Shown: positions 9,526 to 19,166 of the stretch, piece by piece
How the letters are laid out: the number at the start of each line of letters is the position of its first letter
How positions within the stretch are numbered: position 1 is the first letter of the stretch
Assembly (NCBI GenBank): GCA_945865405.1
Contig: CAMBDS010000011.1
Coordinates: 1-64,000 of the forward strand
DNA: 64,000 nucleotides
Origin: Caldithrix abyssi DSM 13497
GTDB taxonomy: Bacteria > Electryoneota > AABM5-125-24 > Hatepunaeales > Hatepunaeaceae
Reading direction: 5' to 3'
Translations under genes and position numbers: made by a program
Notes under the pieces: generated by a model
Databases searched by the model: none
What the model was told of the DNA's origin: nothing
The model's input: the letters and a program-made list of their open reading frames with translations, nothing else

Positions 9526-10986
9526 TTACGCCGCTTTGACAGCAGCAATAATCTCCATGATAGCTTTTTTGCCATCCGCAAAGAAGAGGACGGAGTTTGG
9601 TGCGACGAAAAGTGGGTTGGCAATACCTGCAAAACCTGGTGAAAGGCTTCGCTTGATGACGATGACATTGCGAGCCTTGTCAGCGTCGATAATCGGCATT
9701 CCGGCGATGGGGCTGTTTGGGTCTGTGCGGGCAATCGGATTGACTGTATCGTTGGCACCAATCACAACAGCGACGTCAACCTGAGGCATTGTCGGGTTGA
9801 TGTCGTCCATTTCCACCATCTCATCGTACGGCACGCTTGCTTCGGCAAGCAATACGTTCATGTGACCCGGCATACGACCTGCAACGGGATGGATGGCGTA
9901 TTCGACGGTTGTCCCTTTCGCTTGCAACAGGTTTGCCAGATCACGCACCGCAAACTGAGCCTGTGCTACTGCCATACCGTAACCGGGAATGAAGACCACC
10001 CGTTGCGCACCTTCGAACATCATGGCGACGTCCTCAGCACTAACAGACTTGACTTTACCGCCGTAGATGTCATCAGCCTTGCCCGAATCCGTTGTCGCGC
10101 CAAAAGCTCCGAACAGAACGTTCGTAAAGGAGCGGTTCATCGCTTTGCACATAATGATCGAGAGGATCAATCCGGACGCACCATCCAAAGCACCAGCAAC
10201 GATCAGGAGTTTGTTGTTAAGGACAAATCCCATCAACGACGCCGAAAGACCTGCATAGGAGTTCAGCAACGCTATCACCGTAGGCATGTCGGCTCCACCA
10301 ATCGGGAGGATTAGCAACACACCGAAGAGAAGACTTAACGTGATAAAGATCGGGAACATCCACATGGCGCTCGGATCGATAATCAGGTAGATTCCAGCGA
10401 CCACAGCCAAACCGAGAATCGTGAAGTTGATGAAGTTCTGGCCCTTATGGACCATTGGCTGGCTTGGAAGGATTTCCTGAAGCTTCCCGAACGCCATCAA
10501 ACTACCGGTAAAAGTGAGGAAACCGAGTAGCATTTCGAAAATCAACGCTATCATGTCGAAGGTTGTGATTTCAGGCGTGATCAGGAAATGCGCAGTTCCA
10601 ACCAAAGCCGCCGCCAACGCGCCAAAGGCGTGTGACAACGCTGTTCGTTGCGGCACAGCAGTCATCGGCATGAAAACGGCAAGCGGAACACCGATAGCGG
10701 CACCAATTCCAAACGCGATGAAGATCCAGGTGTAGTTGACAATCTCAAAACTGACCAGTGTACCGACAATTGCCAGCAACATACCGAGTTCGCCAACCAT
10801 CACGCCACGGCGCGCTGTTTTAGGATGGCTGAGCCATTTCAATGCCAAAATGAAGGCTATAGCAGCGACAATATAAGTGTAGTTGACGAACCACTGTTGC
10901 TCGCCTCCCTCGCCATGGGACGCCAAAGCAGTCCCGGCTGAGGCAAGTAGCGCAGCTATTCCAAAAAAGAGAACTCGACTCATCAA
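9526..10986 (-). CDS. pntB: NAD(P) transhydrogenase subunit beta
   Basis: Multiple TM helices then VVFIPGYGMAVAQAQ, VAGRMPGHMNVLLAEA, VVIGANDTVNPIA, VIVIKRSLSPGFAGI, typical of PntB domain III. Confidence 0.96.
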   Translation of the reverse strand: MMSRVLFFGIAALLASAGTALASHGEGGEQQWFVNYTYIVAAIAFILALKWLSHPKTARRGVMVGELGMLLAIVGTLVSFEIVNYTWIFIAFGIGAAIGVPLAVFMPMTAVPQRTALSHAFGALAAALVGTAHFLITPEITTFDMIALIFEMLLGFLTFTGSLMAFGKLQEILPSQPMVHKGQNFINFTILGLAVVAGIYLIIDPSAMWMFPIFITLSLLFGVLLILPIGGADMPTVIALLNSYAGLSASLMGFVLNNKLLIVAGALDGASGLILSIIMCKAMNRSFTNVLFGAFGATTDSGKADDIYGGKVKSVSAEDVAMMFEGAQRVVFIPGYGMAVAQAQFAVRDLANLLQAKGTTVEYAIHPVAGRMPGHMNVLLAEASVPYDEMVEMDDINPTMPQVDVAVVIGANDTVNPIARTDPNSPIAGMPIIDADKARNVIVIKRSLSPGFAGIANPLFVAPNSVLFFADGKKAIMEIIAAVKAA

Positions 10987-11306
10987 TGTCCTCCTTTGGA
11001 ATCGGTCTTGTTTGACTTCGGTTCGGGCTTGAACATTTTCAACATACGATCAGTGATCATGAACCCGCCAACGACGTTCGAAAATGCAGCAGCAACTGCT
11101 ATTATACCAAGTATTTTGGCAACATTCGCGTACTGACTTCCGGCCGGATAATCCTGACCGGCGATGATTATGGCCCCTACGACGGAAATAGCTGAAATCG
11201 CGTTGGTTAGCGACATCAGAGGTGTGTGCAGCAGATGCGATACCCGCCGGATCACTTCGATTCCAAGGAAAGTTGCCATTACGAATACGAAGATATTTAC
11301 ATCCAT
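10983..11306 (-). CDS. pntAB: NAD(P) transhydrogenase subunit alpha, membrane part
   Basis: FVMATFLGIEVIRRVSHLLHTPLMSLTNAISAISVVGAI; located between pntB and pntAA. Confidence 0.94.
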   Translation of the reverse strand: MDVNIFVFVMATFLGIEVIRRVSHLLHTPLMSLTNAISAISVVGAIIIAGQDYPAGSQYANVAKILGIIAVAAAFSNVVGGFMITDRMLKMFKPEPKSNKTDSKGGH

Positions 11307-11329
11307 TGTCTATTGATCTCCGGTGTTAT

Positions 11330-12499
11330 TCAATTTGCTGATTGTGGGCTGCTTTTGCCGAGCAGTTCTTTGATGCGGGGATTCGTCACTTCGCCACCCG
11401 TTGCAACCAAAGTCTCGCGGACGATCTCATCTTCCATATTGATTTGCAAAGCCCCTGCTTTGTCAACGATCAATTTAATGAAGTTTGTGACGTTCTTAGA
11501 GTACATCTGGCTTGCGTGATATGGAGCGGTAGCAGGAAGGTTGGTCGGGCCGAGTATGGTAACGTTATGGACATGCACAATTTCGTCGGCTTTTGTTAGC
11601 TCGCAGTTTCCACCGCGTTCAGCTGCAAGATCAACTATGACCGATCCAGGGGCCATGTGCTTGACCATATCGGTGGTTACGAGCACTGGTGATTTCCTGC
11701 CAGGGATGGCAGCCGTAGTGATAACAACGTCGGACTCTGAGACGACCTTCGCCATCAACTCACGCTGGCGACGGTAGAATTCCTCGCCCATTTCTTTGGC
11801 ATAGCCGCCGGTACCTTCAGCAGTCTCCAGCTCCATTTCTACAAACTTTGCACCGAGCGATTCGACCTGTTCCTTGACCGCCGGGCGGACATCGTAGCCC
11901 TTAACAACAGCACCTAATCGTCGTGCGGTTGCGATTGCCTGAAGTCCGGCAACGCCAGCTCCGATGACGAAGACTTTGGCTGGCGAAACAGTTCCAGCGG
12001 CTGTCATAAACATCGGGAACATTCGTGCGCAATGGGATGCTGCGAGAAGAACTGCTTTGTAGCCTGCAACGGTTGCCATCGAAGAGAGGATGTCCATCGC
12101 CTGCCCGCGGGTGATGCGAGGGATCAGCTCTAGTGCCATCAGCGTTGCACCAGTTGTGGCGATCTGCTGTGTCGCGCCAGGTTCACCAAGCGGATCAGCT
12201 GAGCCGATTACAACCTGCCCGGCATGATAATGTGCCAGATCGCTTTTGCCGGCTTCGGCATTGGCTCCAAGGGTTCTAACGTATAATAAGATATCAGCAC
12301 TTTTCAGTACTTCGGATCGGGAGGCAGCGATCTTTGCTCCTTTCGATTTGTAAGAATCGTCAATATGCCCGGCACGAACTCCGGCATCTGGCTCGACGAC
12401 AACTTCCAAACCCATTTTGGCAAGAAGAGCCACCCCATCGGGAATGAGAGCTACTCTCGATTCACCTGGAAAAGTCTCTTTCAAGACCCCAACTACCAT
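11330..12499 (-). CDS. pntAA: NAD(P) transhydrogenase subunit alpha, soluble NAD-binding part
   Basis: GVLKETFPGESRVALIPDGV, SMATVAGYKAVLLAA, VFVIGAGVAGLQAIATARRLGAVVKGYDVRPAVKEQ. Confidence 0.96.
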   Translation of the reverse strand: MVVGVLKETFPGESRVALIPDGVALLAKMGLEVVVEPDAGVRAGHIDDSYKSKGAKIAASRSEVLKSADILLYVRTLGANAEAGKSDLAHYHAGQVVIGSADPLGEPGATQQIATTGATLMALELIPRITRGQAMDILSSMATVAGYKAVLLAASHCARMFPMFMTAAGTVSPAKVFVIGAGVAGLQAIATARRLGAVVKGYDVRPAVKEQVESLGAKFVEMELETAEGTGGYAKEMGEEFYRRQRELMAKVVSESDVVITTAAIPGRKSPVLVTTDMVKHMAPGSVIVDLAAERGGNCELTKADEIVHVHNVTILGPTNLPATAPYHASQMYSKNVTNFIKLIVDKAGALQINMEDEIVRETLVATGGEVTNPRIKELLGKSSPQSAN

Positions 12500-12717
12500 A
12501 GATTACTCCATAATAAAAAAACGCTTTTCGCGTCTGGTTATAATACGCAAAGTGTAAAATGCTATATGAGCCAATTCACACACGAATTTAATAAACTATT
12601 TGGAAAGGAAACATATTACAAGCTAAAAGAGATGATATTTAGAATAAAAAGGTTGAGAATTATCTATTCTCCAATTCAACGTAAAAGTTGTATCAACAGT
12701 ATTTCCATTTTAAACGC

Positions 12718-12747
12718 AAAAAGCCCGCCAAAAATCTGACGGGCTTA
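12718..12747 (-). terminator. Rho-independent terminator of the 12791-13264 gene
   Basis: Minus strand AAGCCCGTCAGATTTTTGGCGGGCTTTTT: GC stem followed by a T-run. Confidence 0.75.
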
Positions 12748-12790
12748 CGAAAGACGACCACTCTTATCGTCTAACCAGGAAAGTTGCTCA

Positions 12791-13264
12791 TTATAAACCA
12801 ATCTCTTCGGGGGGCCGAATCTCGGGGTGATGAATCTCGCCGCCCTTCAAAGCGGCATACCCGGCCATCGAAGAACCTATGAATGCCCCGACAAGCAGAA
12901 TCGCAATCAAGTAGATTGGCTTAAACTTCTCTGGGCGTTTCATTCTGAAATAAAGGGCGGCAAGGGCTATTAACGCGATAATGTTTAACGCAAGAGAGGT
13001 CGTTTTAGCGCGCTCTTCGTGCTCGGAAAGTGCCCGCATCGATATGCCAGGCTCACCTTCGACAGCTTCTTCAGCCCTTTCACCCGTTTGCACAGCGATG
13101 AATCCACCAATTGCGCCAAAGACCAGCAACAAGACAGCACCGATGAAAATCGCCTTTTCGTCCCGTTTCCAAAGAGCGAGAAGCAGTAACGGCATGGCAA
13201 GCACCGGTGCGAAAATCGGCAGGTGGTTTATCATCAGATGTAGGTGGGCAGCATTCCAGACCAA
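12791..13264 (-). CDS. DUF2231-like four-TM membrane protein
   Basis: AAHLHLMINHLPIFAPVLAMPLLLLALW...; four hydrophobic helices with conserved-looking His residues. Confidence 0.65.
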   Translation of the reverse strand: MVWNAAHLHLMINHLPIFAPVLAMPLLLLALWKRDEKAIFIGAVLLLVFGAIGGFIAVQTGERAEEAVEGEPGISMRALSEHEERAKTTSLALNIIALIALAALYFRMKRPEKFKPIYLIAILLVGAFIGSSMAGYAALKGGEIHHPEIRPPEEIGL

Positions 13265-13299
13265 TTTATCTCCAAATTCAGTTACTTAGCGATGGAAGG

Positions 13300-13683
13300 T
13301 CACCGCGGTTGTGAATCGAACCGGATTGTATCCAGTCCGTCAATTTCTCCCGAAAACATTCGTGATCCGAGCAGAAACGAGGACGACTGCCGATCCTCTA
13401 TCCAATAGAGTGCCAGCTTCGATTCGTAGTGCAAAGACCCATTGGGATGGTGACAACCGAGCCTCGAGAAATCGAGGCTATCAAATGTCATCCCACCACC
13501 ACCCTTGACAACTGGACGGACATACCAGAGTTGAGCGCTTTCTACAAGCTGTTGCTTCTCTTCGGCTAAAGTCTGAGTCCGACCGTCGCCCGCATCGATA
13601 CGGGCAAAACCGAACAGGACCGTTGCAAAGGCACTTGCTGCGATTATAGAAAGTATGATCGAGTTACGACGCTCCATACTCAA
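13300..13683 (-). CDS. Hypothetical secreted or membrane-anchored protein
   Basis: N-terminal hydrophobic anchor; open frame immediately upstream of the DUF2231-like gene. No family recognised. Confidence 0.55.
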   Translation of the reverse strand: MSMERRNSIILSIIAASAFATVLFGFARIDAGDGRTQTLAEEKQQLVESAQLWYVRPVVKGGGGMTFDSLDFSRLGCHHPNGSLHYESKLALYWIEDRQSSSFLLGSRMFSGEIDGLDTIRFDSQPR

Positions 13684-13756
13684 GACATTCCCGCGCTATC
13701 AGAATTATCGATCGTTCTGGTTATACGTAAATTCTTCGCAGAATGATAATATGCGT

Positions 13757-14689
13757 TCAATCTGCTTCCTCGTCATCATTGTCGTCTACCGGATTATCGA
13801 TGATAATCACCCGTTCGCGAATAGGCTTCAGCCAGGACTTTCTGTCGATATCTCTTGCGGCAAGGTATGCTACCCCCGATCCGTTTCCAGATCTTTGGAA
13901 CGCGCCAACCTCCATATCACCGAAGTTGAAAGTCAATCCTGCCCAAAGTCGGGAGTCGTGGGCCAGAACGCCTTTGATTTCTGGAGAATAGCTGAAATGG
14001 CCGGTGATGCCGGGGACAACCTCAGCCTCCACTCCGTAAGTATAGTCAATGTCGTCGAAATACTTTTGAGCCACTTGTCCAGGTAGCTCCTCGAATTGGC
14101 GCAATTTCGCGTCAAGTGTGAACGTTAAGCGATCCGACGGCCTTGCCCAGGACCAGTCAATCACTTCCAATGGTCTAAGCGCAACCCCCAAATCCCAACC
14201 GATAGGCAATTTGGCACCATTCAATCGAGGGCGATTTATACCACGGGCAACAGCTCCCACAGAGAGGAACGACCAGGGACGCTCCATGATGCCTAAATCC
14301 CAGGTATTTTGGCGGTCGATTCCTGTTGTCCAACTGTAGTTGAACCCATAGTAAAAGTCGTCTTCGCCAAAACCAAGCCCCCACGTGTACCGGCGGCGAG
14401 TGCCCCCCGGATCAGAACGAAGTGCTTCAGCTGCAAAGGCAAAGCCTTCCCCAGCGATAAAGCCCCAATCCTCGAAATGACCATCAGACTGGTAAGGTGC
14501 AAGAAAGTAGAAGGCTCCTCCGCCATCGACGCCAAGTCCGGCCGGATTGACAAGTAGCGCCAACGCATCGTCGGTGCTGGCAACTGAATTTTGTGGGAGA
14601 GTCAGCCACGAAGGATGAGTCTGAGCTTGAACGCCTCCTGTAATCAGTTGGATGAAGGCAATACTCAGGATCGCGAAAGTCTTTTTCAT
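13757..14689 (-). CDS. Hypothetical outer-membrane beta-barrel-like protein
   Basis: Signal peptide MKKTFAILSIAFIQLITGGVQA; repeated aromatic/Gly alternation (YNPAGLGVDGGGAFYFLAPYQ...). Start moved in to Met29 of the tracked ORF. Confidence 0.6.
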   Translation of the reverse strand: MKKTFAILSIAFIQLITGGVQAQTHPSWLTLPQNSVASTDDALALLVNPAGLGVDGGGAFYFLAPYQSDGHFEDWGFIAGEGFAFAAEALRSDPGGTRRRYTWGLGFGEDDFYYGFNYSWTTGIDRQNTWDLGIMERPWSFLSVGAVARGINRPRLNGAKLPIGWDLGVALRPLEVIDWSWARPSDRLTFTLDAKLRQFEELPGQVAQKYFDDIDYTYGVEAEVVPGITGHFSYSPEIKGVLAHDSRLWAGLTFNFGDMEVGAFQRSGNGSGVAYLAARDIDRKSWLKPIRERVIIIDNPVDDNDDEEAD

Positions 14690-14782
14690 TGATGTTCCTA
14701 TTGAAATGTTCATCAAGTTAGACCTGACGACTTGCACTATTGTTACCAACAAAACGGAAAACTCAAACTGCAAGTCAAAAAC

Positions 14783-17700
14783 TTATCGCCCGACAATTAC
14801 TCTGTCTGCGCCAACGAGTTCCGAAAGTCGCGTAATCATCTCAGGCGCGGCGCGTACCTTAAAGCGTGGCACTTTCATCTTCTTGCGGACGCCTCCGTTA
14901 TATTCGAGATCGAAATAGATAGCGCAGTTGCCGGGATTATCTTCGAAGAGTTTTTCGAGTCGTTGAAGCAGTGGCTCGCTGACACGTTCGTTGGGTAACC
15001 TGAGCCAGACAGACTGTCCCCACTTTTCAGCAGCTTTTTCGATGTCGTTCACTTCATCGACCCGGAGTTTCGGATCCTCAGCTTCGTCACCGCGAGATAT
15101 TTTCCCCGAAATGGCGACAAGTTTATCTACCTGTAGCATCGCCTCGTGTTGAGCGAATGCCTGCGGGAAGATCAAGCACTCGATTGGGCCAGTGAGATCC
15201 TCAAAATTGACAGTCGCCCAGCTGTCACCGTATTTAGTAAGTTTCTTCGATACGGACGTGATTACGCCACAAACCTTGATCTGAGTTCCGTCGGAGAATT
15301 CATCCTTATCGGCGAGCTTGTGGGTGGAAAGTCCCTCAATCTCGCGGCTGAAGCGCTCAAGGGGGTGGCTTGAAATGTAATATCCAAGCACAGCCTTTTC
15401 ACGCGAAAGTAACTCGGGCGTTGGCCATTCCTGTATGGTATGAATTTCCGGAGGCGAGAAAATAGGTGCATTCTGAGAATCACCACCTCCAAACAGTGAG
15501 TTCTGACCGCGGTCGCGCTCTTCCTGAATGGCTTGTGAGTAAGCCATCGCGCCACCAAGGGAGTTCAAAAGTGAAGCGCGATTGACGCCGAGCGAATCGA
15601 ACGCTCCACCCTCGATCAGGCTCTCAAGTACCTTCTTGTTGACCGTTCTCGTATCGATTGAGGCGAGAAAATGGAAAAATGAAGAAAACTTCTCCACGGA
15701 GGCACGCGCTTCGACCAGAGAGTTGACAGCCGCATCACCGACATTTTTCACAGCCGTCAGACCAAACCGGATCCCCTTATCGGTCGCGACAAATGATGAT
15801 TGGCTCTCGTTGATGTCAGGCGGGAGAATCTTCTCGCCCATTGCCCGGCACTCTGCCAACAGTTTCAGCACCTGATTGGCGTCACGTCGTCTGACAGTCA
15901 TGCAAGCCGCCATGAAGTCAGCCGGGTGATAAACCTTCAAATAAGAACACTGGTAAGCGATTAAGGCGTAGCCCGCAGAGTGTGCCTTGACAAAGCTGTA
16001 CTTGGCGAACTCTTCACAAATATCGAAGATACCTTCGGCAATTTTAGTGTCGATTGAGTTTACGACACACCCATCGATGAATTCCTTGCGGTATTTCAAC
16101 ATGATGTCCATCCTCTTCTTACCCATCGCCTTGCGCAAGTTGTCCGCCTTGCCGAGCGAAAATCCTGCCAAATCACAAGCGATCCGAATTACCTGCTCCT
16201 GATAAACAATCACACCGTATGTCTCTTTCAGGATCGGCTCGAGCTTGGGGTGCGAGTATTCCACCTTTTTTCGTCCGTGCCGACAGGCGATAAACTCGTC
16301 GATCATCTGCATCGGGCCGGGACGATAGAGAGCATTCATAGCGATCAGGTCTTCAAGTCGCTCGGGCTTGAGCTTCATCAGGTTGTCGCGCATACCACCA
16401 GACTCAAATTGAAAGATGCCGGTCATCTTTCCTTCGCTAAAGAGTTGGAATATCCGCGGATCTTCAAGAGGGATATTGTTCAGGTCGATCTCAATTCCCT
16501 TAGGCAGGAGTGACTTAATGGTCAAATCCAATTCCTGTAGCGTCTGCAAGCCGAGAAAGTCCATCTTCAACAGACCGAGACTATCCATCCACGTCATATC
16601 ATATTGAGTATAAAGGTCGGTCTCTTCGCCACTCGGCTTATAGACAGGCAGGTAATCGACAACTGGCCCCGGGCAGATGACGACTCCCGCAGCATGGACT
16701 GATGAGTGCCTGACAGCACCCTCGACGATTCTGGCGAGCTCGATCAGCTCTTTGTAGCGCGGGTCTGAGTCGATAAGAGCCTGAATTTCAGGCACTTCCT
16801 TGACAGCCTTTTCAAGGTTTATGTCACGGATCGCATCGGGGATAAGTTTCGCCATACGGTCTGCTTCGCCATACGACATCCCCATGGCCCGTGCGACGTC
16901 TCGAATCGCCGACTTGGCAGCCATTTTCCCGAATGTCGTGATCCGGCAGACCGAGTCCGCGCCGTACTTCTCTCGAACATAGGATATCACCTCTTCGCGC
17001 CTGTCATCGGAAAAGTCGATATCGATATCAGGAGGTGAGACACGCTCTGGATTCAGGAATCGCTCGAAGATCAACCCATACTTGATCGGATCGAGGTTGG
17101 TGATTCCGAGGCAGTAGCTGACAATACACCCTGCCGCCGATCCACGACCAGGCCCGACAGGGATATCGCGATCCTTAGCCCAGCGAACAAAATCCCAAAC
17201 GATCAGGAAGTAGTTTGAAAATCCTGTCTCTTTGATGACTGCAAGTTCATGGCGAAGTCGCTTCCACGCCTCCTCGGAGGGTTCGGTGCCATATCGCTTG
17301 AGAAATCCTTCGGTAGTCTTCTGCTCAAGGTATTCATCGACATCGACTTCCGCCAAATTTTTCACTACCGATCCACTGTGGTCGGCTGTCTTCAAACTCA
17401 CCGGAACCTCAAACACCGGATAGTGCCTAACGTCGAACGGAATCTCAAGATTGATTTTTTCAGCAATTTCAACCGTCATGTCGACAGCTTCGGGCATATC
17501 GCTAAAGAGTTTCCGCATCTCTGCTTCAGTCTTCAAGTAAAATTCCGGCGTCGCAAATCGAAGGCGGTTGGGGTCATCCCGCTTTGCTTGGGTGCCTACG
17601 CAGAGCAGAATATCGTGGGCTGATGCATGTTCGCGCTTAAGATAGTGTGCGTCGTTAGTGGCGACGACCTTCAGATCGAAATCGTTGGCAAACTGCGACA

Positions 17701-18262
17701 AAGCCGGTACGAGAATATCCTCCTCCTCCATGCCGTGCCTCATCAGCTCCATGTAGAAATCTTGCCCGAACAGGTCCTTGTACCACTTAATCAGCTCAAC
17801 GGCTTCATCGTCTTTTCGGTCGAGGATTGCTTGAGGGATCGCTCCTTGCATGCAGCTTGAGAGGCAGATCAGTCCCTCGCTATGGGCAGCAAGCAACTCG
17901 CGGTCGATGCGCGGTTTGTAGTAAAATCCGGTGGTGAAGGCTTCCGAAACGAGATAGCTAAGGTTGCGGTAGCCGGTGTAGTTCTTGGCGAACAACACCT
18001 GATGGTAGCGGAGTTCCCCCGCCCTGCCCGGCTTCTTGATGTGACGCGACTCCGGGGCAAGGTATAGCTCACAGCCGATGATCGGCTTGATGCCTGCTTC
18101 GCGGGCTTTGGAGTAAAAGTCCAGCGCACCGAACATGTTGCCATGGTCGGTCAGTCCGACTGCTGGCGAGCCTTGTTCTGTGGCAATTTTGACTAGCTCC
18201 GGGATGCGGCAGGCGCCGTCGAGGAGACTATAGTCGGAGTGATTGTGTAAGTGGACGAACAA
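14783..18262 (-). CDS. dnaE: DNA polymerase III subunit alpha
   Basis: FVHLHNHSDYSLLDGACRI (PHP), PVGPGRGSAAGCIVSYCLGIT, PPDIDIDFSDDRREEVI, FAKYSFVKAHSAGYALIAYQ. Confidence 0.98.
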   Translation of the reverse strand: MFVHLHNHSDYSLLDGACRIPELVKIATEQGSPAVGLTDHGNMFGALDFYSKAREAGIKPIIGCELYLAPESRHIKKPGRAGELRYHQVLFAKNYTGYRNLSYLVSEAFTTGFYYKPRIDRELLAAHSEGLICLSSCMQGAIPQAILDRKDDEAVELIKWYKDLFGQDFYMELMRHGMEEEDILVPALSQFANDFDLKVVATNDAHYLKREHASAHDILLCVGTQAKRDDPNRLRFATPEFYLKTEAEMRKLFSDMPEAVDMTVEIAEKINLEIPFDVRHYPVFEVPVSLKTADHSGSVVKNLAEVDVDEYLEQKTTEGFLKRYGTEPSEEAWKRLRHELAVIKETGFSNYFLIVWDFVRWAKDRDIPVGPGRGSAAGCIVSYCLGITNLDPIKYGLIFERFLNPERVSPPDIDIDFSDDRREEVISYVREKYGADSVCRITTFGKMAAKSAIRDVARAMGMSYGEADRMAKLIPDAIRDINLEKAVKEVPEIQALIDSDPRYKELIELARIVEGAVRHSSVHAAGVVICPGPVVDYLPVYKPSGEETDLYTQYDMTWMDSLGLLKMDFLGLQTLQELDLTIKSLLPKGIEIDLNNIPLEDPRIFQLFSEGKMTGIFQFESGGMRDNLMKLKPERLEDLIAMNALYRPGPMQMIDEFIACRHGRKKVEYSHPKLEPILKETYGVIVYQEQVIRIACDLAGFSLGKADNLRKAMGKKRMDIMLKYRKEFIDGCVVNSIDTKIAEGIFDICEEFAKYSFVKAHSAGYALIAYQCSYLKVYHPADFMAACMTVRRRDANQVLKLLAECRAMGEKILPPDINESQSSFVATDKGIRFGLTAVKNVGDAAVNSLVEARASVEKFSSFFHFLASIDTRTVNKKVLESLIEGGAFDSLGVNRASLLNSLGGAMAYSQAIQEERDRGQNSLFGGGDSQNAPIFSPPEIHTIQEWPTPELLSREKAVLGYYISSHPLERFSREIEGLSTHKLADKDEFSDGTQIKVCGVITSVSKKLTKYGDSWATVNFEDLTGPIECLIFPQAFAQHEAMLQVDKLVAISGKISRGDEAEDPKLRVDEVNDIEKAAEKWGQSVWLRLPNERVSEPLLQRLEKLFEDNPGNCAIYFDLEYNGGVRKKMKVPRFKVRAAPEMITRLSELVGADRVIVGR

Positions 18263-18328
18263 AAGTTGAAAGTCTGAAAGTTAGAAGGTAAAAAAGCCTG
18301 GGAGGTATGAAGATTGACCGTTGCTGGG

Positions 18329-19068
18329 TTACGGTTTCTGAATTTCCGCCATGAACCCGCCGATCAAGTTATCCCGTTCTCCTTTAATCATTCGAGCTGG
18401 CGCGACTGAAATGACCCCAGCGCGTTCCAGCATCGATATCGGTATGCCGAGCCATCGACCAAGGAAAATCCCCAATTGCTTATTTTTAAAAGATCTGCGC
18501 AAATTGTTCCGAAATACGGTACTCGGTACGTCGGATGTGGCGAGTACTTTAAAGTACCGGGGATCGATAATTTCCGAAAAACAGGCGATCAGCTCTTCGC
18601 GGCGATACTCTTTAAAATGAAACGGATTACCGGAGTGGCCTCCGAAATAGTTGTTCGCGTTCGGTGTGGTTATGATTGCGCTTCCGCCAGGCCTTGGCAT
18701 CGCCCAGACATACCGGATAAAATCGGCGGTTGCATTAGCTCGAAAACCTGAAAAGACCCGATAAAATCGAACGACGCATCGGGGAAAGGCTGTTTATTCG
18801 GATCGAAAACCTGAAAGTTCACGTTCGGAATTTTGTAATTCCTGTTGCATTCGGAAATCGCTTCCGAGCTGACGTCGATCCCCTCAATCTTACCAAAATG
18901 CTTTGCGAGCATTGCGGTGCCGTACCCGCTGCCGCATCCGTAGTCGAGTGCAGTTTTATCCGGCGAACCGTATATCGCAGCGACAAGGTTATAGATTCAC
19001 TCAAACTCGTAGCGGTTCTTATCGGTCGGTAACGTCCGCTCTTTGGAGCCGGCAACGGATTCACTCAC
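18329..19068 (-). pseudogene. Class I SAM-dependent methyltransferase, disrupted by in-frame TGA and a frameshift
   Basis: GTG at 19068: VSESVAGSKERTLPTDKNRYEFE*IYNLVAAIYGSPDKTALDYGCGSGYGTAMLAKHFGKIEGIDVSSEAI...FDFIGSFQVFE, then the reading frame changes near 18735-18745 to ANATADFIRYVWAMPRPGGSAIITTPNANNYFGGHSGNPFHFKEY... Confidence 0.85.
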
Positions 19069-19166
19069 ATTTTCTCCCTGACGATTTATCAAAATCGTCT
19101 AATCAATTCAACTCGAGACAACTTGCAAGCAAGCGGGGCATAGGCTAACCCTATTGTTGTATTCCC

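Noticed and set aside
12365-12739. 124-aa plus-strand ORF near pntAA
   Set aside because: Antisense to the pntAA N-terminus, extends into AT-rich intergenic DNA and runs into the minus-strand terminator; no recognisable family.
18997-18999. TGA as a reassigned tryptophan/selenocysteine codon in the methyltransferase
   Set aside because: TGA serves as a normal stop for other genes here (for example the S8 peptidase and cstA), and the same gene also carries a frameshift, so pseudogenisation is simpler.
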